Source of the DNA: Muribaculaceae bacterium | GTDB taxonomy: Bacteria > Cyanobacteriota > Vampirovibrionia > Gastranaerophilales > Gastranaerophilaceae | Direction: 5' to 3' | Length of the DNA: 35,250 nt | NCBI GenBank assembly: GCA_023665935.1 | Contig: JAMPCZ010000009.1 | Span: 1 to 35,250, forward strand | Shown here: positions 1-8,012 of the stretch, one piece after another | How the letters are laid out: every line of letters starts with the position of its first letter | Position numbering within the stretch: the stretch's first letter is position 1 | Position numbers and translations under genes: made by a program | The notes under the pieces: generated by a model | Database searches by the model: none | What the model was told of the DNA's origin: nothing | The model's input: the letters and a program-made list of their open reading frames with translations, nothing else

Positions 1-323
1 GCAGGAAGTTTTGTTATAAGCTGCTTTAATACGGCAACATTTGCAGGGTATTCAAATTCTTCCACATAAGCAGGCACGGCAGGTGTTCCTAAATTATTGG
101 ACAGACTTTGTTGAAATGCTGCCTCTACTGTCAGCTGAGAAAGTTCAATCGGTTCGGAAGGTTTTGAAAATGTTTCGGTACCATTATCTGTTGAGCTGAA
201 TTTTTCGTCTTCAACGGCAGAAGATTCTTCTACGAAGATTCCGTCATTAGAAATTTCATCCTGCATTTTTAATGCTTCAACTATTTTTTTTCCTACTCCG
301 TCACCTAGATTATTCAATGCCAT
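1..323 (-). CDS. Hypothetical protein, 3' end cut by window edge
   Basis: An open leftward frame begins at ATG 323 and stays open for 107 codons to the window edge. An AGGA ribosome-binding sequence lies just upstream. The protein starts MALNNLGDGVGKKIVEALKM, followed by an acidic, Ser/Glu-rich low-complexity stretch (about residues 20-70). It then becomes ordered again (EEFEYPANVAVLKQLITKLP). There is no signal peptide or membrane segment in the visible part. I do not recognise the family. It is divergent from the AICARFT-like gene, with a 156-bp AT-rich intergenic region that must hold both promoters. Confidence 0.6.
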   Translation of the reverse strand, partial: MALNNLGDGVGKKIVEALKMQDEISNDGIFVEESSAVEDEKFSSTDNGTETFSKPSEPIELSQLTVEAAFQQSLSNNLGTPAVPAYVEEFEYPANVAVLKQLITKLP

Positions 324-479
324 AATTCCTCTTATTAACTTTACAAACTAAACAGATTATATTAAAGACATGTAATTTTATCAAGGAATAGTTTTAATAT
401 TTTCAAGATTGTTTAAGATTTATTAACTTGCCAGCCGCATGTCTTTATGCTACCATCCTGAGAGTAAGTGAGGGATATT

Positions 480-1415
480 ATGGAAACAATTGAGATAAAT
501 AATTTTATGCCGCTTGAAAGTGGAGAAAATTCCTATCAGGCTGCTGCGCTGGCTCCTGTTGAAGGCGGGATTGAGTATGAAATTTTGAGTGAAAATAAAG
601 AGCTTGAGTATATAGATTATTTGAACTTGACAAGAGTATTGGAGATTTGTGCGGAATTTTTTGATGTTAATTCTGCGGCGTTAGCGAAAGACGGATTTTT
701 GAGTGCGGTATCTTTGGGCAGTTCTGTTGAAGATGCTTATCAAAAAATTGTTGATAATAATCCGCTTGCGGTTTTAGGTTCGGCGGCTGGATTCAGTAAA
801 GAGGTAACTTTAGATATTGCAAAGCAGCTAAAGAGTATGAACGTCAAAACTGTTATCGCACCGAAGTTTTCAAACGAAGCTGTCAAGTATCTTTGTGAAA
901 TGTCTGAGATTGATGTTGTTCAAATCAAGAGTCCGTTGCAGGAATTGTTAGGGTTTTGTGCATGTGATATCAAAACTACTCCGTTCGGGTATTTGGTACA
1001 GGAACAAAACCACAGTAAATTGACCAAATCCTCATTCAGGGTTGCAGGCAAGACGAAACCAACTCAGCAAATGGCTGAGGATGCGATTTTTGCGTGGAAG
1101 GTATGTAAATATACCAAGTCAAATTCTGCTGTAATTGCGAAAAATTTAGTGACCTCGGCTATTGTTCAGGGTGGACACAGTCAGGTTTGTGCGGCTGAAT
1201 CGGCATTGGATTTTGCTTGTGAAAATGCAAAAGAGGCGGTGTTGGCTCTTGACGGTGTAATAGATAGTGAAGAGGTGATAAATGCTGCACTTCAAAATCG
1301 TATTGGTTTAATTATAGAATCATGTGACGGAGAGCATTCTGCCAAAATTGCTAAGCTTGTGGATAAATATAACCTGGTGTTGATTAAAACAGGAATTAGA
1401 AATAACAGATTTTAG
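480..1415 (+). CDS. Stand-alone AICAR-transformylase-like protein (PurH C-terminal domain homologue), probably altered active site
   Basis: The protein has 311 residues when started at ATG 480, which has GTGAGG six bases upstream; a GTG at 468 is possible but would use that site as coding sequence. Recognisable PurH C-domain landmarks occur in order: GENSYQAAAL (usually GENPHQ-A), KELEYIDYLN, FAWKVCKYTKSNSAVIAKN and a C-terminal LIKTGIRNNRF (usually FTGxRHFxH). The N-terminal IMP cyclohydrolase half of bifunctional PurH is absent. The family's catalytic Lys-His of the KHxNPCG motif aligns with KDGFLSA (Lys70, Asp71), so Lys is kept and His is lost. It may be a pseudoenzyme, a regulator or an enzyme with altered specificity. 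The dCMP-deaminase-like gene begins 8 bp downstream, so the two are probably co-transcribed. Confidence 0.75.
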   Translation: METIEINNFMPLESGENSYQAAALAPVEGGIEYEILSENKELEYIDYLNLTRVLEICAEFFDVNSAALAKDGFLSAVSLGSSVEDAYQKIVDNNPLAVLGSAAGFSKEVTLDIAKQLKSMNVKTVIAPKFSNEAVKYLCEMSEIDVVQIKSPLQELLGFCACDIKTTPFGYLVQEQNHSKLTKSSFRVAGKTKPTQQMAEDAIFAWKVCKYTKSNSAVIAKNLVTSAIVQGGHSQVCAAESALDFACENAKEAVLALDGVIDSEEVINAALQNRIGLIIESCDGEHSAKIAKLVDKYNLVLIKTGIRNNRF

Positions 1416-1423
1416 AGGTTTGT

Positions 1424-1870
1424 ATGGAAATTAAGGCTTGGGACGATTATTTTCTTGATATGGCGAAAACTTGCGCGACACGTTCAAATTGTTTGAGAGC
1501 GCAGGTTGGTGCAGTAATCGTTGGAGAAGATAAGAAGATTAAAGCTACAGGTTATAACGGGACGCCGTCAAAAGTTGAATCGTGTGTTGAGCGTGGTTTT
1601 TGTTATCGTATAAAAAATAATATAGAATCAGGGACAAAATATGAAACCTGCCGTTCAATTCATGCCGAGCAAAATGCGATAATCCAGGCTGGGCAGGACA
1701 GATGCCAAGGGGCTACTATTTATATTTGGGGACATAATTTTATTTGTATTTTGTGCAAACGTTTCATTGTGCAGGCGGGAATTAAGCAGTGCGTACTGAA
1801 AAAAGATGATAATTCTCCGATTGTCCGGGTATCTGTTGAGGACATTCGAAAAGAATTGGAAGATGTTTAG
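1424..1870 (+). CDS. dCMP deaminase family protein (zinc-dependent cytidine/deoxycytidylate deaminase)
   Basis: The 148-residue protein matches the deoxycytidylate deaminase family, which converts dCMP to dUMP for thymidylate synthesis. Visible landmarks are the N-terminal WDDYFLDMAKTCATRSNC helix and GAVIV, YNGTPSKVESC, the HAEQNAI motif (zinc-binding His and proton-shuttling Glu) and CILC, which supplies the two zinc cysteines. The usual Pro before the first Cys (PCxxC) is Ile here. Length is typical for the family. It starts at ATG 1424, 8 bp after the AICARFT-like stop, with GAGG upstream. Both genes suggest nucleotide metabolism. A ComE-like role is a less likely alternative. Confidence in the fold is high; the exact substrate is inferred. 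Confidence 0.87.
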   Translation: MEIKAWDDYFLDMAKTCATRSNCLRAQVGAVIVGEDKKIKATGYNGTPSKVESCVERGFCYRIKNNIESGTKYETCRSIHAEQNAIIQAGQDRCQGATIYIWGHNFICILCKRFIVQAGIKQCVLKKDDNSPIVRVSVEDIRKELEDV

Positions 1871-1966
1871 TTTTTTGCCATTTGAAAAAATATTATTAAA
1901 TATGAAGTAGTAGAATTCGCAATTTAAGCGGATATACTCCTTTTGGTTGATTTTTCTTGATAAAAG

Positions 1967-1995
1967 TTGAAACATAAGGGCGCATGAAGTATTAT
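1967..1995 (+). promoter_or_regulatory. Sigma-70-type promoter of the flagellar operon
   Basis: TTGAAA (1967-1972), a 17-base spacer and TATTAT (1990-1995) lie just ahead of fliE. The predicted start of transcription, near 2002, leaves a very short leader that contains the AGAGAGG ribosome-binding site. No sigma-28- or sigma-54-type flagellar promoter was noticed at this position. Confidence 0.55.
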
Positions 1996-2015
1996 AAATA
2001 AGAGAGGTAGCAGCT

Positions 2016-2354
2016 ATGCAAGGTAGTTATTTTCCAAAATATGATTTAGCATCAAGAATTCAGCATTCCAAGTTTGATTCGGGTTTTAATATGCCGAGTA
2101 TGCGCTTGGATAGAGTTGAAAAGCCCGAAACTGCTGATTTTAAACAGGTATTATCAGGTCTTGTTGAAAATCTTAATACGGAAGTAAATGCGCCGGATAA
2201 TTTGATGAAAGATGTTATGTCCGGCAATCAGAATGTTGATATTCACGACGTAATGACTGCAATGTCTAAATCTGAAGTAAGTATTTCTGTAGCAACGCAA
2301 TTGGTTGGTAAAGTTATCAATGCGTATGACAGAATTTCTCAGATTTCTGTATAG
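2016..2354 (+). CDS. fliE: Flagellar hook-basal body protein FliE
   Basis: The 112-residue protein carries the FliE C-terminal signature NVDIHDVMTAMSKSEVSISVATQLVGKVINAYDRISQISV (positions about 2240-2351), close to the family pattern of DxHxVMxAxxKAxxxxxxxxxxRNKxxxAYxEIMxMxV. FliE is the small rod adaptor that joins the MS ring to the flagellar rod and is exported by the flagellar type III apparatus. The length is normal. ATG 2016 has AGAGAGG eight bases upstream. It is the first gene of an operon with fliF 52 bp downstream. The rod genes flgB and flgC, which often precede fliE, are not here. Confidence 0.87.
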   Translation: MQGSYFPKYDLASRIQHSKFDSGFNMPSMRLDRVEKPETADFKQVLSGLVENLNTEVNAPDNLMKDVMSGNQNVDIHDVMTAMSKSEVSISVATQLVGKVINAYDRISQISV

Positions 2355-2406
2355 CGGCTTCTTTTGAATTTGTACAAATATTTAATATTCAGACAGCGGG
2401 ACAAAA

Positions 2407-4095
2407 ATGGACTTTAGTAAACTTACAGAAAATAAACCACTACTCTTTGGTATAATCGGCGGCGTAGCTTTGCTGCTTGTTATTATAGTTGTCGTGATAG
2501 TTTTGGCGGCAGGCGGCGGCAAGAATAAGGGTGATAATAAGCCGGTAGTCGGTTCAGAGCCTTTGAAATCAAACGTTAATTTACTTACTACGGATAATTT
2601 GGGTAAGGCTCTTGAAATTCAGGCATTACTCGCAAAACAAGGTATTACGGTTGAAAGACAGCTTGATGGTACAAAGTCTATGCTTGTTTTAAATGCTAAA
2701 AATTGCTCTACTTTAACTAAAAAATGTACGGTTACGGATAGAGATAATGCTTTGATTGCAATTGTTCAAAGCGGTTTATTTGACCAAAATGTAGGTTTGG
2801 AAATTTTTGATAAAGGTGATTTTACATCAACTAAAGAAGATAAAAGAATCCGTCTTGCGAGAGCTATGAACGGTGAATTGGCAAGACTTATTAAACAAAT
2901 TAAACCTATCCAAAATGCTACCGTGTTTATTTCTATTCCGGAATCAGGGACGATGTTTGAAGAGGCTAAAGAGAAGACGGCTACAGTTCAAATAGTTATT
3001 CCTTCCGGAGATAAGCTTGATCAAACAAAAGTAAAAGCTATTACAAACCTTTTGTTGGGCAGTGTTTCAGGGTTGAAAGCTGAAAATGTTGCTATAACAG
3101 ATACTAACGGTAATGTTTATCATAGTATTATGGATGCTGAAGATGAGATGCTTCAAAAGCTTGAAGAAAATGATAAATACATGCAGCAAAAGATTTCTAA
3201 GCAGTTGGACAGATTGATTGGTCCGGGAAATTATGTTGCAACGGTTAGTACATTTTTGCGTCAAACTCCTGTGGAAAGATTTTCAATCGAGTATGACCCG
3301 ACTAAAAAGGCTTCTGTTACCGAGCAATCTTTCAGAGAAGGTTTGGGCGATCAAACAAAAGATCAAACTCAAGGTATAAATGCGGTAAGTACATATCTAC
3401 CGAACGGTTTGCCGTCAGGTGCATCTGATTCAAGTCAGAACAGAAATTACTCTCGTACAGCAACCGAAACTCAGTATGGTGTTACAAAAACTCAAACTAA
3501 TGAATATATTAAGCCGGGTGTTGTAGAAGATATTTCTATTGCCGTAACTATTGATAAAAATAATTGGCCGTCCGAAACAACTACAGAAGAGTTGAAAGAA
3601 CTTATTGCACGCGCTGCAAGTCCAAAAGTTACTGCGGATAACGTTTCAATTGCGTTTACGACATCTAATGATCCGTATTTGACTCCGGAAAGACAACAAA
3701 ATCTGCCCAAGGTTGATGAGTCCGGCAATCCTTGGTGGTTAGCACTTTTGATTTCAGGTTTAGGTTTGATTATAATATTCAAAGCTATATCTTCTAAGGT
3801 TAAACGTATTAGAGAAGAAAACGAAGTTGAAGTTGAATCACTAAGACAAAAAGCTTTGGAACAAGAAAGACAATTGAGTGATATAAATTCAAGAGCTAGT
3901 CAGTTGACTCAACGCCAATCAGAATTGGCTCAGGATTTGATAAATCAACAGCAGCAACAGCAGCGTGTTGCAATACCTCAGTTTGATGAAAATCTATTGG
4001 TGGATTCATTGGATGCTATTTCAGGCGAGATTTCAGAAGATGCCGCCGATAAGATTAAGAGTTGGATAGAAGAAGGTTCGGCAAGCGAGGGGTAA
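2407..4095 (+). CDS. fliF: Flagellar MS-ring protein FliF
   Basis: The 562-residue protein has the FliF layout. A short cytoplasmic N-terminus is followed by a strong membrane segment (about residues 11-36), a periplasmic ring-building region, a second membrane segment after PWW (about 443-463) and a charged cytoplasmic tail. The YscJ/FliF ring motif is visible: RLARAMNGELARLIKQI, then ATVFISIPE and VKAITNLLLGSVSGLKAENV. FliF forms the MS ring that houses the export gate. The tail holds a coiled-coil, Gln-rich stretch (about 475-525) and an acidic end, which in other bacteria binds FliG. The next gene starts 3 bp after its stop, so translation is probably coupled. Confidence 0.93.
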   Translation: MDFSKLTENKPLLFGIIGGVALLLVIIVVVIVLAAGGGKNKGDNKPVVGSEPLKSNVNLLTTDNLGKALEIQALLAKQGITVERQLDGTKSMLVLNAKNCSTLTKKCTVTDRDNALIAIVQSGLFDQNVGLEIFDKGDFTSTKEDKRIRLARAMNGELARLIKQIKPIQNATVFISIPESGTMFEEAKEKTATVQIVIPSGDKLDQTKVKAITNLLLGSVSGLKAENVAITDTNGNVYHSIMDAEDEMLQKLEENDKYMQQKISKQLDRLIGPGNYVATVSTFLRQTPVERFSIEYDPTKKASVTEQSFREGLGDQTKDQTQGINAVSTYLPNGLPSGASDSSQNRNYSRTATETQYGVTKTQTNEYIKPGVVEDISIAVTIDKNNWPSETTTEELKELIARAASPKVTADNVSIAFTTSNDPYLTPERQQNLPKVDESGNPWWLALLISGLGLIIIFKAISSKVKRIREENEVEVESLRQKALEQERQLSDINSRASQLTQRQSELAQDLINQQQQQQRVAIPQFDENLLVDSLDAISGEISEDAADKIKSWIEEGSASEG

Positions 4096-4098
4096 GGT

Positions 4099-5109
4099 AT
4101 GGCTACAGCTAATTTTGATTATGAAGCTTTTGCACAGAATCTTGCCGCTCAGGCTCAAGAGTTGGTTCCGCCCGAGTTTGATGACAATCAAAAGCAGTAT
4201 GTTATAAATACTTTAGGTAACTTTTCTCTGCTATCAGGGAAGGCTATCGCAGAGGATGCTAATCTTAATTTTGACGAAAATCAAGCGGTCACAATTACCC
4301 AAATTATTGCGGAATGGTCTTTTCACAAGTCTGTTGATTTGATTCGTTCAGGGATTCCGCAGCAGTATTGGGATGCTGTGATGCAGAAAATTGCATACAC
4401 GATTTTTGAAATTGCAAAACAAACATTTTCGCAGGGGCTTCCTCATGATAAAATTTTGGAACTTGTTGAGCACCACGTAAAGAAAAGTTATGCAGAGGCT
4501 ATCACAGAATTGCAAGCAAAGGGTGCAATTGATGAAAGCTTGATGGAGTTTGCGCTGGGGCAGTCAAATATGGACAAAATGGCGCAAGAAATGAAGCAGC
4601 AGTCTGTTACTCCGGGCGTTGAAGGTCAAATGCCTGCTGCTGAGTCGGTTTCACCTCTGCCTCAAGCCCAAGATGGGGTTGCTGATTTTCCAAAAGTAGA
4701 TTCTAAAGTTTTAAAACTTGCGACTGTTGCAATGTTATTTAAGAAAATGAATCAAGATAAGGTGCAAACGATTTTGGATAAATTTACCCCTGAAGATGCG
4801 CAGGATGTTATCAGATTTATGCAGGTTCCGAATTTGCAGGAGCGTGTCGGTGCAGTTAATGCTCTTCGCTGTCTGCAGGAAATTAAGACGGCATTACCTA
4901 AGGCTACCGATTTGAATCCAAATAGTGTTGTTTCAAAAATAAGAAAAAGTGTTTCAAAATATTCAAGTAAAGAAATAGATACAATATTGATAAGAGAACG
5001 CATAGAGGTCAAACGCCTTGTATTTAACGCGTTAGAGGGCAAATATTATGATAAAATGCCCCCTAAAGTTGCAAGTATTGTTGCCACATACCTTGCAAAT
5101 AGTGTATAA
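4099..5109 (+). CDS. Divergent protein in the fliG position, putative motor-switch protein
   Basis: This 336-residue protein sits between fliF and fliH, exactly where fliG is expected, and has the usual FliG length. I could not find the standard FliG motifs: the N-terminal KAAxLLxxLG segment, the central EHPQxxA segment and the charged C-terminal torque helix are not obvious. It is mostly helical. A first part (1-170) includes WSFHKSVDLIRSGIPQQYW, a Pro/Gln/Ala linker spans about 175-200, and a C-terminal helical part contains FKKMNQDKVQTILDKFTPED, which is at best loosely FliG-like. It starts 3 bp after fliF. The role is inferred from position and length; it may be a lineage-specific C-ring or adaptor protein. 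Confidence 0.6.
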   Translation: MATANFDYEAFAQNLAAQAQELVPPEFDDNQKQYVINTLGNFSLLSGKAIAEDANLNFDENQAVTITQIIAEWSFHKSVDLIRSGIPQQYWDAVMQKIAYTIFEIAKQTFSQGLPHDKILELVEHHVKKSYAEAITELQAKGAIDESLMEFALGQSNMDKMAQEMKQQSVTPGVEGQMPAAESVSPLPQAQDGVADFPKVDSKVLKLATVAMLFKKMNQDKVQTILDKFTPEDAQDVIRFMQVPNLQERVGAVNALRCLQEIKTALPKATDLNPNSVVSKIRKSVSKYSSKEIDTILIRERIEVKRLVFNALEGKYYDKMPPKVASIVATYLANSV

Positions 5110-5121
5110 TAATGTTGTATC

Positions 5122-5823
5122 ATGATTATTAAAAAGAAAAATAAAAAGGCAGACGAGGGAGAAACAGAGCAAATAATATCAACTGAGGAAGAACAGACGG
5201 ATTCGGTTGATGAGCAGGATATTGACCTGTTCGACCTTGATAATATTGATTTTAAGCAGCGGCAGGAACGACGCAAAGGTGACCGCCGCAGAGGTTTTCG
5301 CCGTATAGATGACAGAAATCTTATTTCGCGGGCGAAAGAAGAAGCTGCCGTGATAAAAGAAGCTGCTGCAAAAGAAGGGTATGATGCAGGTTTGGCGGCT
5401 GCAAGAGAGGATATTGAAACTATAAAATCATCTTTTGCCGAATTCCTGAATGCAAAACAAGAAGTCTATGACAGTATTGCGCCTGATATTTTAGAAATCA
5501 GTCTTGAAATTGCTAAAAAAATTATTAAAAAAGAAATGACGGAGGATCCGCAGGTTCTGTTAGAAAACATCAAAGATATAATGAAAGGGTTATCAAAAGA
5601 AGAAACAAAAATCACGTTGAAAGTTAATCCTTCTCAGGCTGCGATGTTAAAGCAAAGTGTTCCGGATGTTGCTGGCTCGCTTGGACTTGAGGCAAAAATT
5701 ATAATAGTGTCGGACGACTCCGTAATGGAAGGCGGTTGTGTAGTGACCACAACAAATGGTGTTATTGATGCAACTGTCGAATCACAGCTTGCGGTAATCA
5801 GTGAGGTATTAAAAGAAGTATAA
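5122..5823 (+). CDS. fliH: FliH-like flagellar export ATPase regulator
   Basis: The 233-residue protein has the FliH/YscL/HrpE layout. An acidic disordered N-terminus (1-45) and a strongly basic patch ERRKGDRRRGFRR (about 50-62) are followed by an Ala/Glu/Lys-rich helix with small-residue spacing (AKEEAAVIKEAAAKEGYDAG). The C-terminal domain has EISLEIAKKIIKKEM and ends with SVMEGGCVVTTTNGVIDATVESQL, which is typical for FliH. FliH holds the export ATPase FliI, but no fliI is present in this window. Its stop codon shares its last A with the ATG of flhA, indicating translational coupling. The basic patch is unusual and its purpose is unknown. Confidence 0.8.
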   Translation: MIIKKKNKKADEGETEQIISTEEEQTDSVDEQDIDLFDLDNIDFKQRQERRKGDRRRGFRRIDDRNLISRAKEEAAVIKEAAAKEGYDAGLAAAREDIETIKSSFAEFLNAKQEVYDSIAPDILEISLEIAKKIIKKEMTEDPQVLLENIKDIMKGLSKEETKITLKVNPSQAAMLKQSVPDVAGSLGLEAKIIIVSDDSVMEGGCVVTTTNGVIDATVESQLAVISEVLKEV

Positions 5824-7916
5824 TGGCAGCACCGGAGGGAAATGCAAATCCTATAAGTGAAATTTTTATGGCACTGTTTGTGCTGTTCCTTTTGATTATC
5901 TTGTTGGTTGAATTACCGAACTGGATGATTAACATCTGTATTTGTTTGAACATCACTTTGGGCGTTGTTCTTTTGATGTTTGCTTTGTACGTTCAAAAAA
6001 CTTTGGAATTGTCATCGTTTCCGTCAATTATTTTGATTGGTACGATGTTTCGGTTATGTTTATCAATTGCTTCCACTCGTTTGATTCTTGCAAAAGGGGA
6101 GGCGGGGGAAGTTGTACACGCATTCGGAACATTCGTCACCGGTGGTAATATGATTGTCGGCGGTGTAATCTTTTTGATTATTACGGTTGTACAGTTTATG
6201 GTAATCACAAAAGGTGCCGAACGTATTGCCGAAGTATCCGCACGTTTCGCTTTGGATGCGATGCCCGGTAAACAAATGCAGATTGACGCGGATTTTAACG
6301 CTGGTTTGATGTCCCCTGAAGAAGCGACGAAAAAGCGTGATGACTTATCCAGAGAATCAAGCTTGATGGGTTCTATGGATGGTGCGATGAAATTCGTAAA
6401 AGGGGATACTATTGCGGGTATTATTATCGTATTGATTAACATTATCGGCGGTTTGTGCGTAGGTTGTATGATGAACCAAATGCAAATCGGTGATGCTGTC
6501 GGAAAATATACTATTTTAACGATTGGTGACGGTTTGGCTTCTCAGGTTCCGTCATTGTTAATGTCAATTGCAGCCGGTGTATTTATGACTCGTGCATCTG
6601 CTGCAAGTCCGTCTTTGGGTTCCGATGTTACTGCGCAGATTACAAGTAAACCGTATGCGTTATTTTTTGCCGCTGGTTTCTTATTGTTACTGGCAATTAC
6701 CGGTCCTATTACAGGTTTGCCTTGGTGGCCGTTTTTGCTTTTTGCTATCGGATTGTTTGTTGCCGGATTCCAGGTGCTTATAAATGCCGATGTTCAATCC
6801 CAATTAGGTCAGTTGGAAAATGTAAGGCAAAATATGCAGGATTTGGTCAACCCTAACAGAATGTATGAACGTTTAGGTGTTGATATTTTGAGTTTGCAGG
6901 TTGGTGCAAACCTGCTTGTTATTGCTGACCCTGATCAGGAAGGTCAATTGCTTGCAAAGATTGCGGCTCTTCGTCAAAGGGTTACGGATGAACTCGGATA
7001 TATTTTACCTAACATAAGAATTATGGACTCATCAGCTCTTGATGCTAATGAATATATGATTTCTATCCGCGGTAATACTGTAGCGACAGGTTATGTTTAT
7101 CCGGGTAAATTTATGGTAATTGCGGACCAGTGGGATTCTATGAAACGTGAAGTTCCTGAGGATGCGATTATCGGGATTGACCCGACATATCAAACTCAAG
7201 CTTACTGGATTAATCAGGATGATGCGAAATCAGCAAGGCTTGTTACTGCGGTTGACGCAACGGACGTTATTGTTACCCATTTACAAGAGTGTGTAAGAAA
7301 GCACGTTGATGATGTAATGACAAAAACCGATGTTCTTAAGCTTATGGAACTTGTACGTTCTCAAGACCCTACACTTGTCAATGACCTTGTTCCAACGATT
7401 ATTTCAACAAGTGATTTACGTAAGATTTTTGTTAACCTGATTCGCGAAAAAGTTTCAATAAAAGATATTATATTTGTTTTTGAACGGTTGTGTGACTACG
7501 CAAGATTTTCAAAGGAACCGGATATTTTATCGGAACGCTTGAGAGCAGCTTTAGGACGGCAGATTTGTTTGTCAAATGTTCAGTCTGATAAAGTTCTTTA
7601 TGCTCTTACGCTTTCTCCGGAATGGGAAAAAATACTTGATGATTCCTGCCAAAGAACAGAGCTTGGTACAATGTTTTTACTTAATCCGATTCAGGTACAG
7701 GAACTCATTGAAACAACTGCAACGACTCTGTTACGAGCCCACCAAACCTGCGGCCGCCAGCCTGTTGTTTTGTGTTCTCCGAGGATTCGTCTGCCGCTTT
7801 ACCAATTGCTTGAACGCCATATTCCGACTATTGTTGTAATCTCTTATTCGGAATTGATTACGGATATTAAAGTCGAAGCAATTGATACGGTCGGTGAAGC
7901 TTATATGGGTGATTAA
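5823..7916 (+). CDS. flhA: Flagellar type III export gate protein FlhA
   Basis: The 697-residue protein has normal FlhA/FHIPEP length. The first 330 or so residues contain multiple hydrophobic segments, including the family signature region GTMFRLCLSIASTRLILAKG and DALPGKQ-like DAMPGKQMQIDADFNAGL. The remainder is the soluble domain that forms the nonameric docking ring for substrates and chaperones (for example DQWDSMKREVPED and GIDPTYQTQAYWI). FlhA is the major export gate component of flagellar type III secretion. The YscV/SctV branch of injectisomes is the alternative, but the fliE-fliF-fliH context favours the flagellar branch. It overlaps the fliH-like stop by one base and is followed by a strong hairpin terminator. 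Confidence 0.95.
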   Translation: MAAPEGNANPISEIFMALFVLFLLIILLVELPNWMINICICLNITLGVVLLMFALYVQKTLELSSFPSIILIGTMFRLCLSIASTRLILAKGEAGEVVHAFGTFVTGGNMIVGGVIFLIITVVQFMVITKGAERIAEVSARFALDAMPGKQMQIDADFNAGLMSPEEATKKRDDLSRESSLMGSMDGAMKFVKGDTIAGIIIVLINIIGGLCVGCMMNQMQIGDAVGKYTILTIGDGLASQVPSLLMSIAAGVFMTRASAASPSLGSDVTAQITSKPYALFFAAGFLLLLAITGPITGLPWWPFLLFAIGLFVAGFQVLINADVQSQLGQLENVRQNMQDLVNPNRMYERLGVDILSLQVGANLLVIADPDQEGQLLAKIAALRQRVTDELGYILPNIRIMDSSALDANEYMISIRGNTVATGYVYPGKFMVIADQWDSMKREVPEDAIIGIDPTYQTQAYWINQDDAKSARLVTAVDATDVIVTHLQECVRKHVDDVMTKTDVLKLMELVRSQDPTLVNDLVPTIISTSDLRKIFVNLIREKVSIKDIIFVFERLCDYARFSKEPDILSERLRAALGRQICLSNVQSDKVLYALTLSPEWEKILDDSCQRTELGTMFLLNPIQVQELIETTATTLLRAHQTCGRQPVVLCSPRIRLPLYQLLERHIPTIVVISYSELITDIKVEAIDTVGEAYMGD

Positions 7917-7931
7917 TCATTAATAATAAAG

Positions 7932-7988
7932 AAGCCCCGAAATTTTGTCATTCTGAACTTGATTCAGAATCTTAAAATTTCGGGGCTT
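7932..7988. terminator. Bidirectional terminator with a nested palindromic repeat
   Basis: A perfect 15-bp stem (7932-7946 with 7974-7988, core GCCCCGAAATTTT) has T-rich flanks on both strands. It ends both flhA and the convergent radical SAM gene. Its loop holds a second perfect palindrome, ATTCTGAA/TTCAGAAT (7950-7957 and 7963-7970), resembling the repeat at 14451-14475. Confidence 0.85.
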
Positions 7989-8012
7989 TTATACCTGTTC
8001 AATTTATTTAAT

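Noticed and set aside
1655-1975. Reverse-strand 106-codon frame
   Set aside because: It overlaps the conserved part of the dCMP deaminase on the other strand and has no known motif.
5993-6442. Reverse-strand 149-residue open frame inside flhA
   Set aside because: It lies wholly opposite well-conserved FlhA sequence, with no recognisable product or ribosome-binding site.
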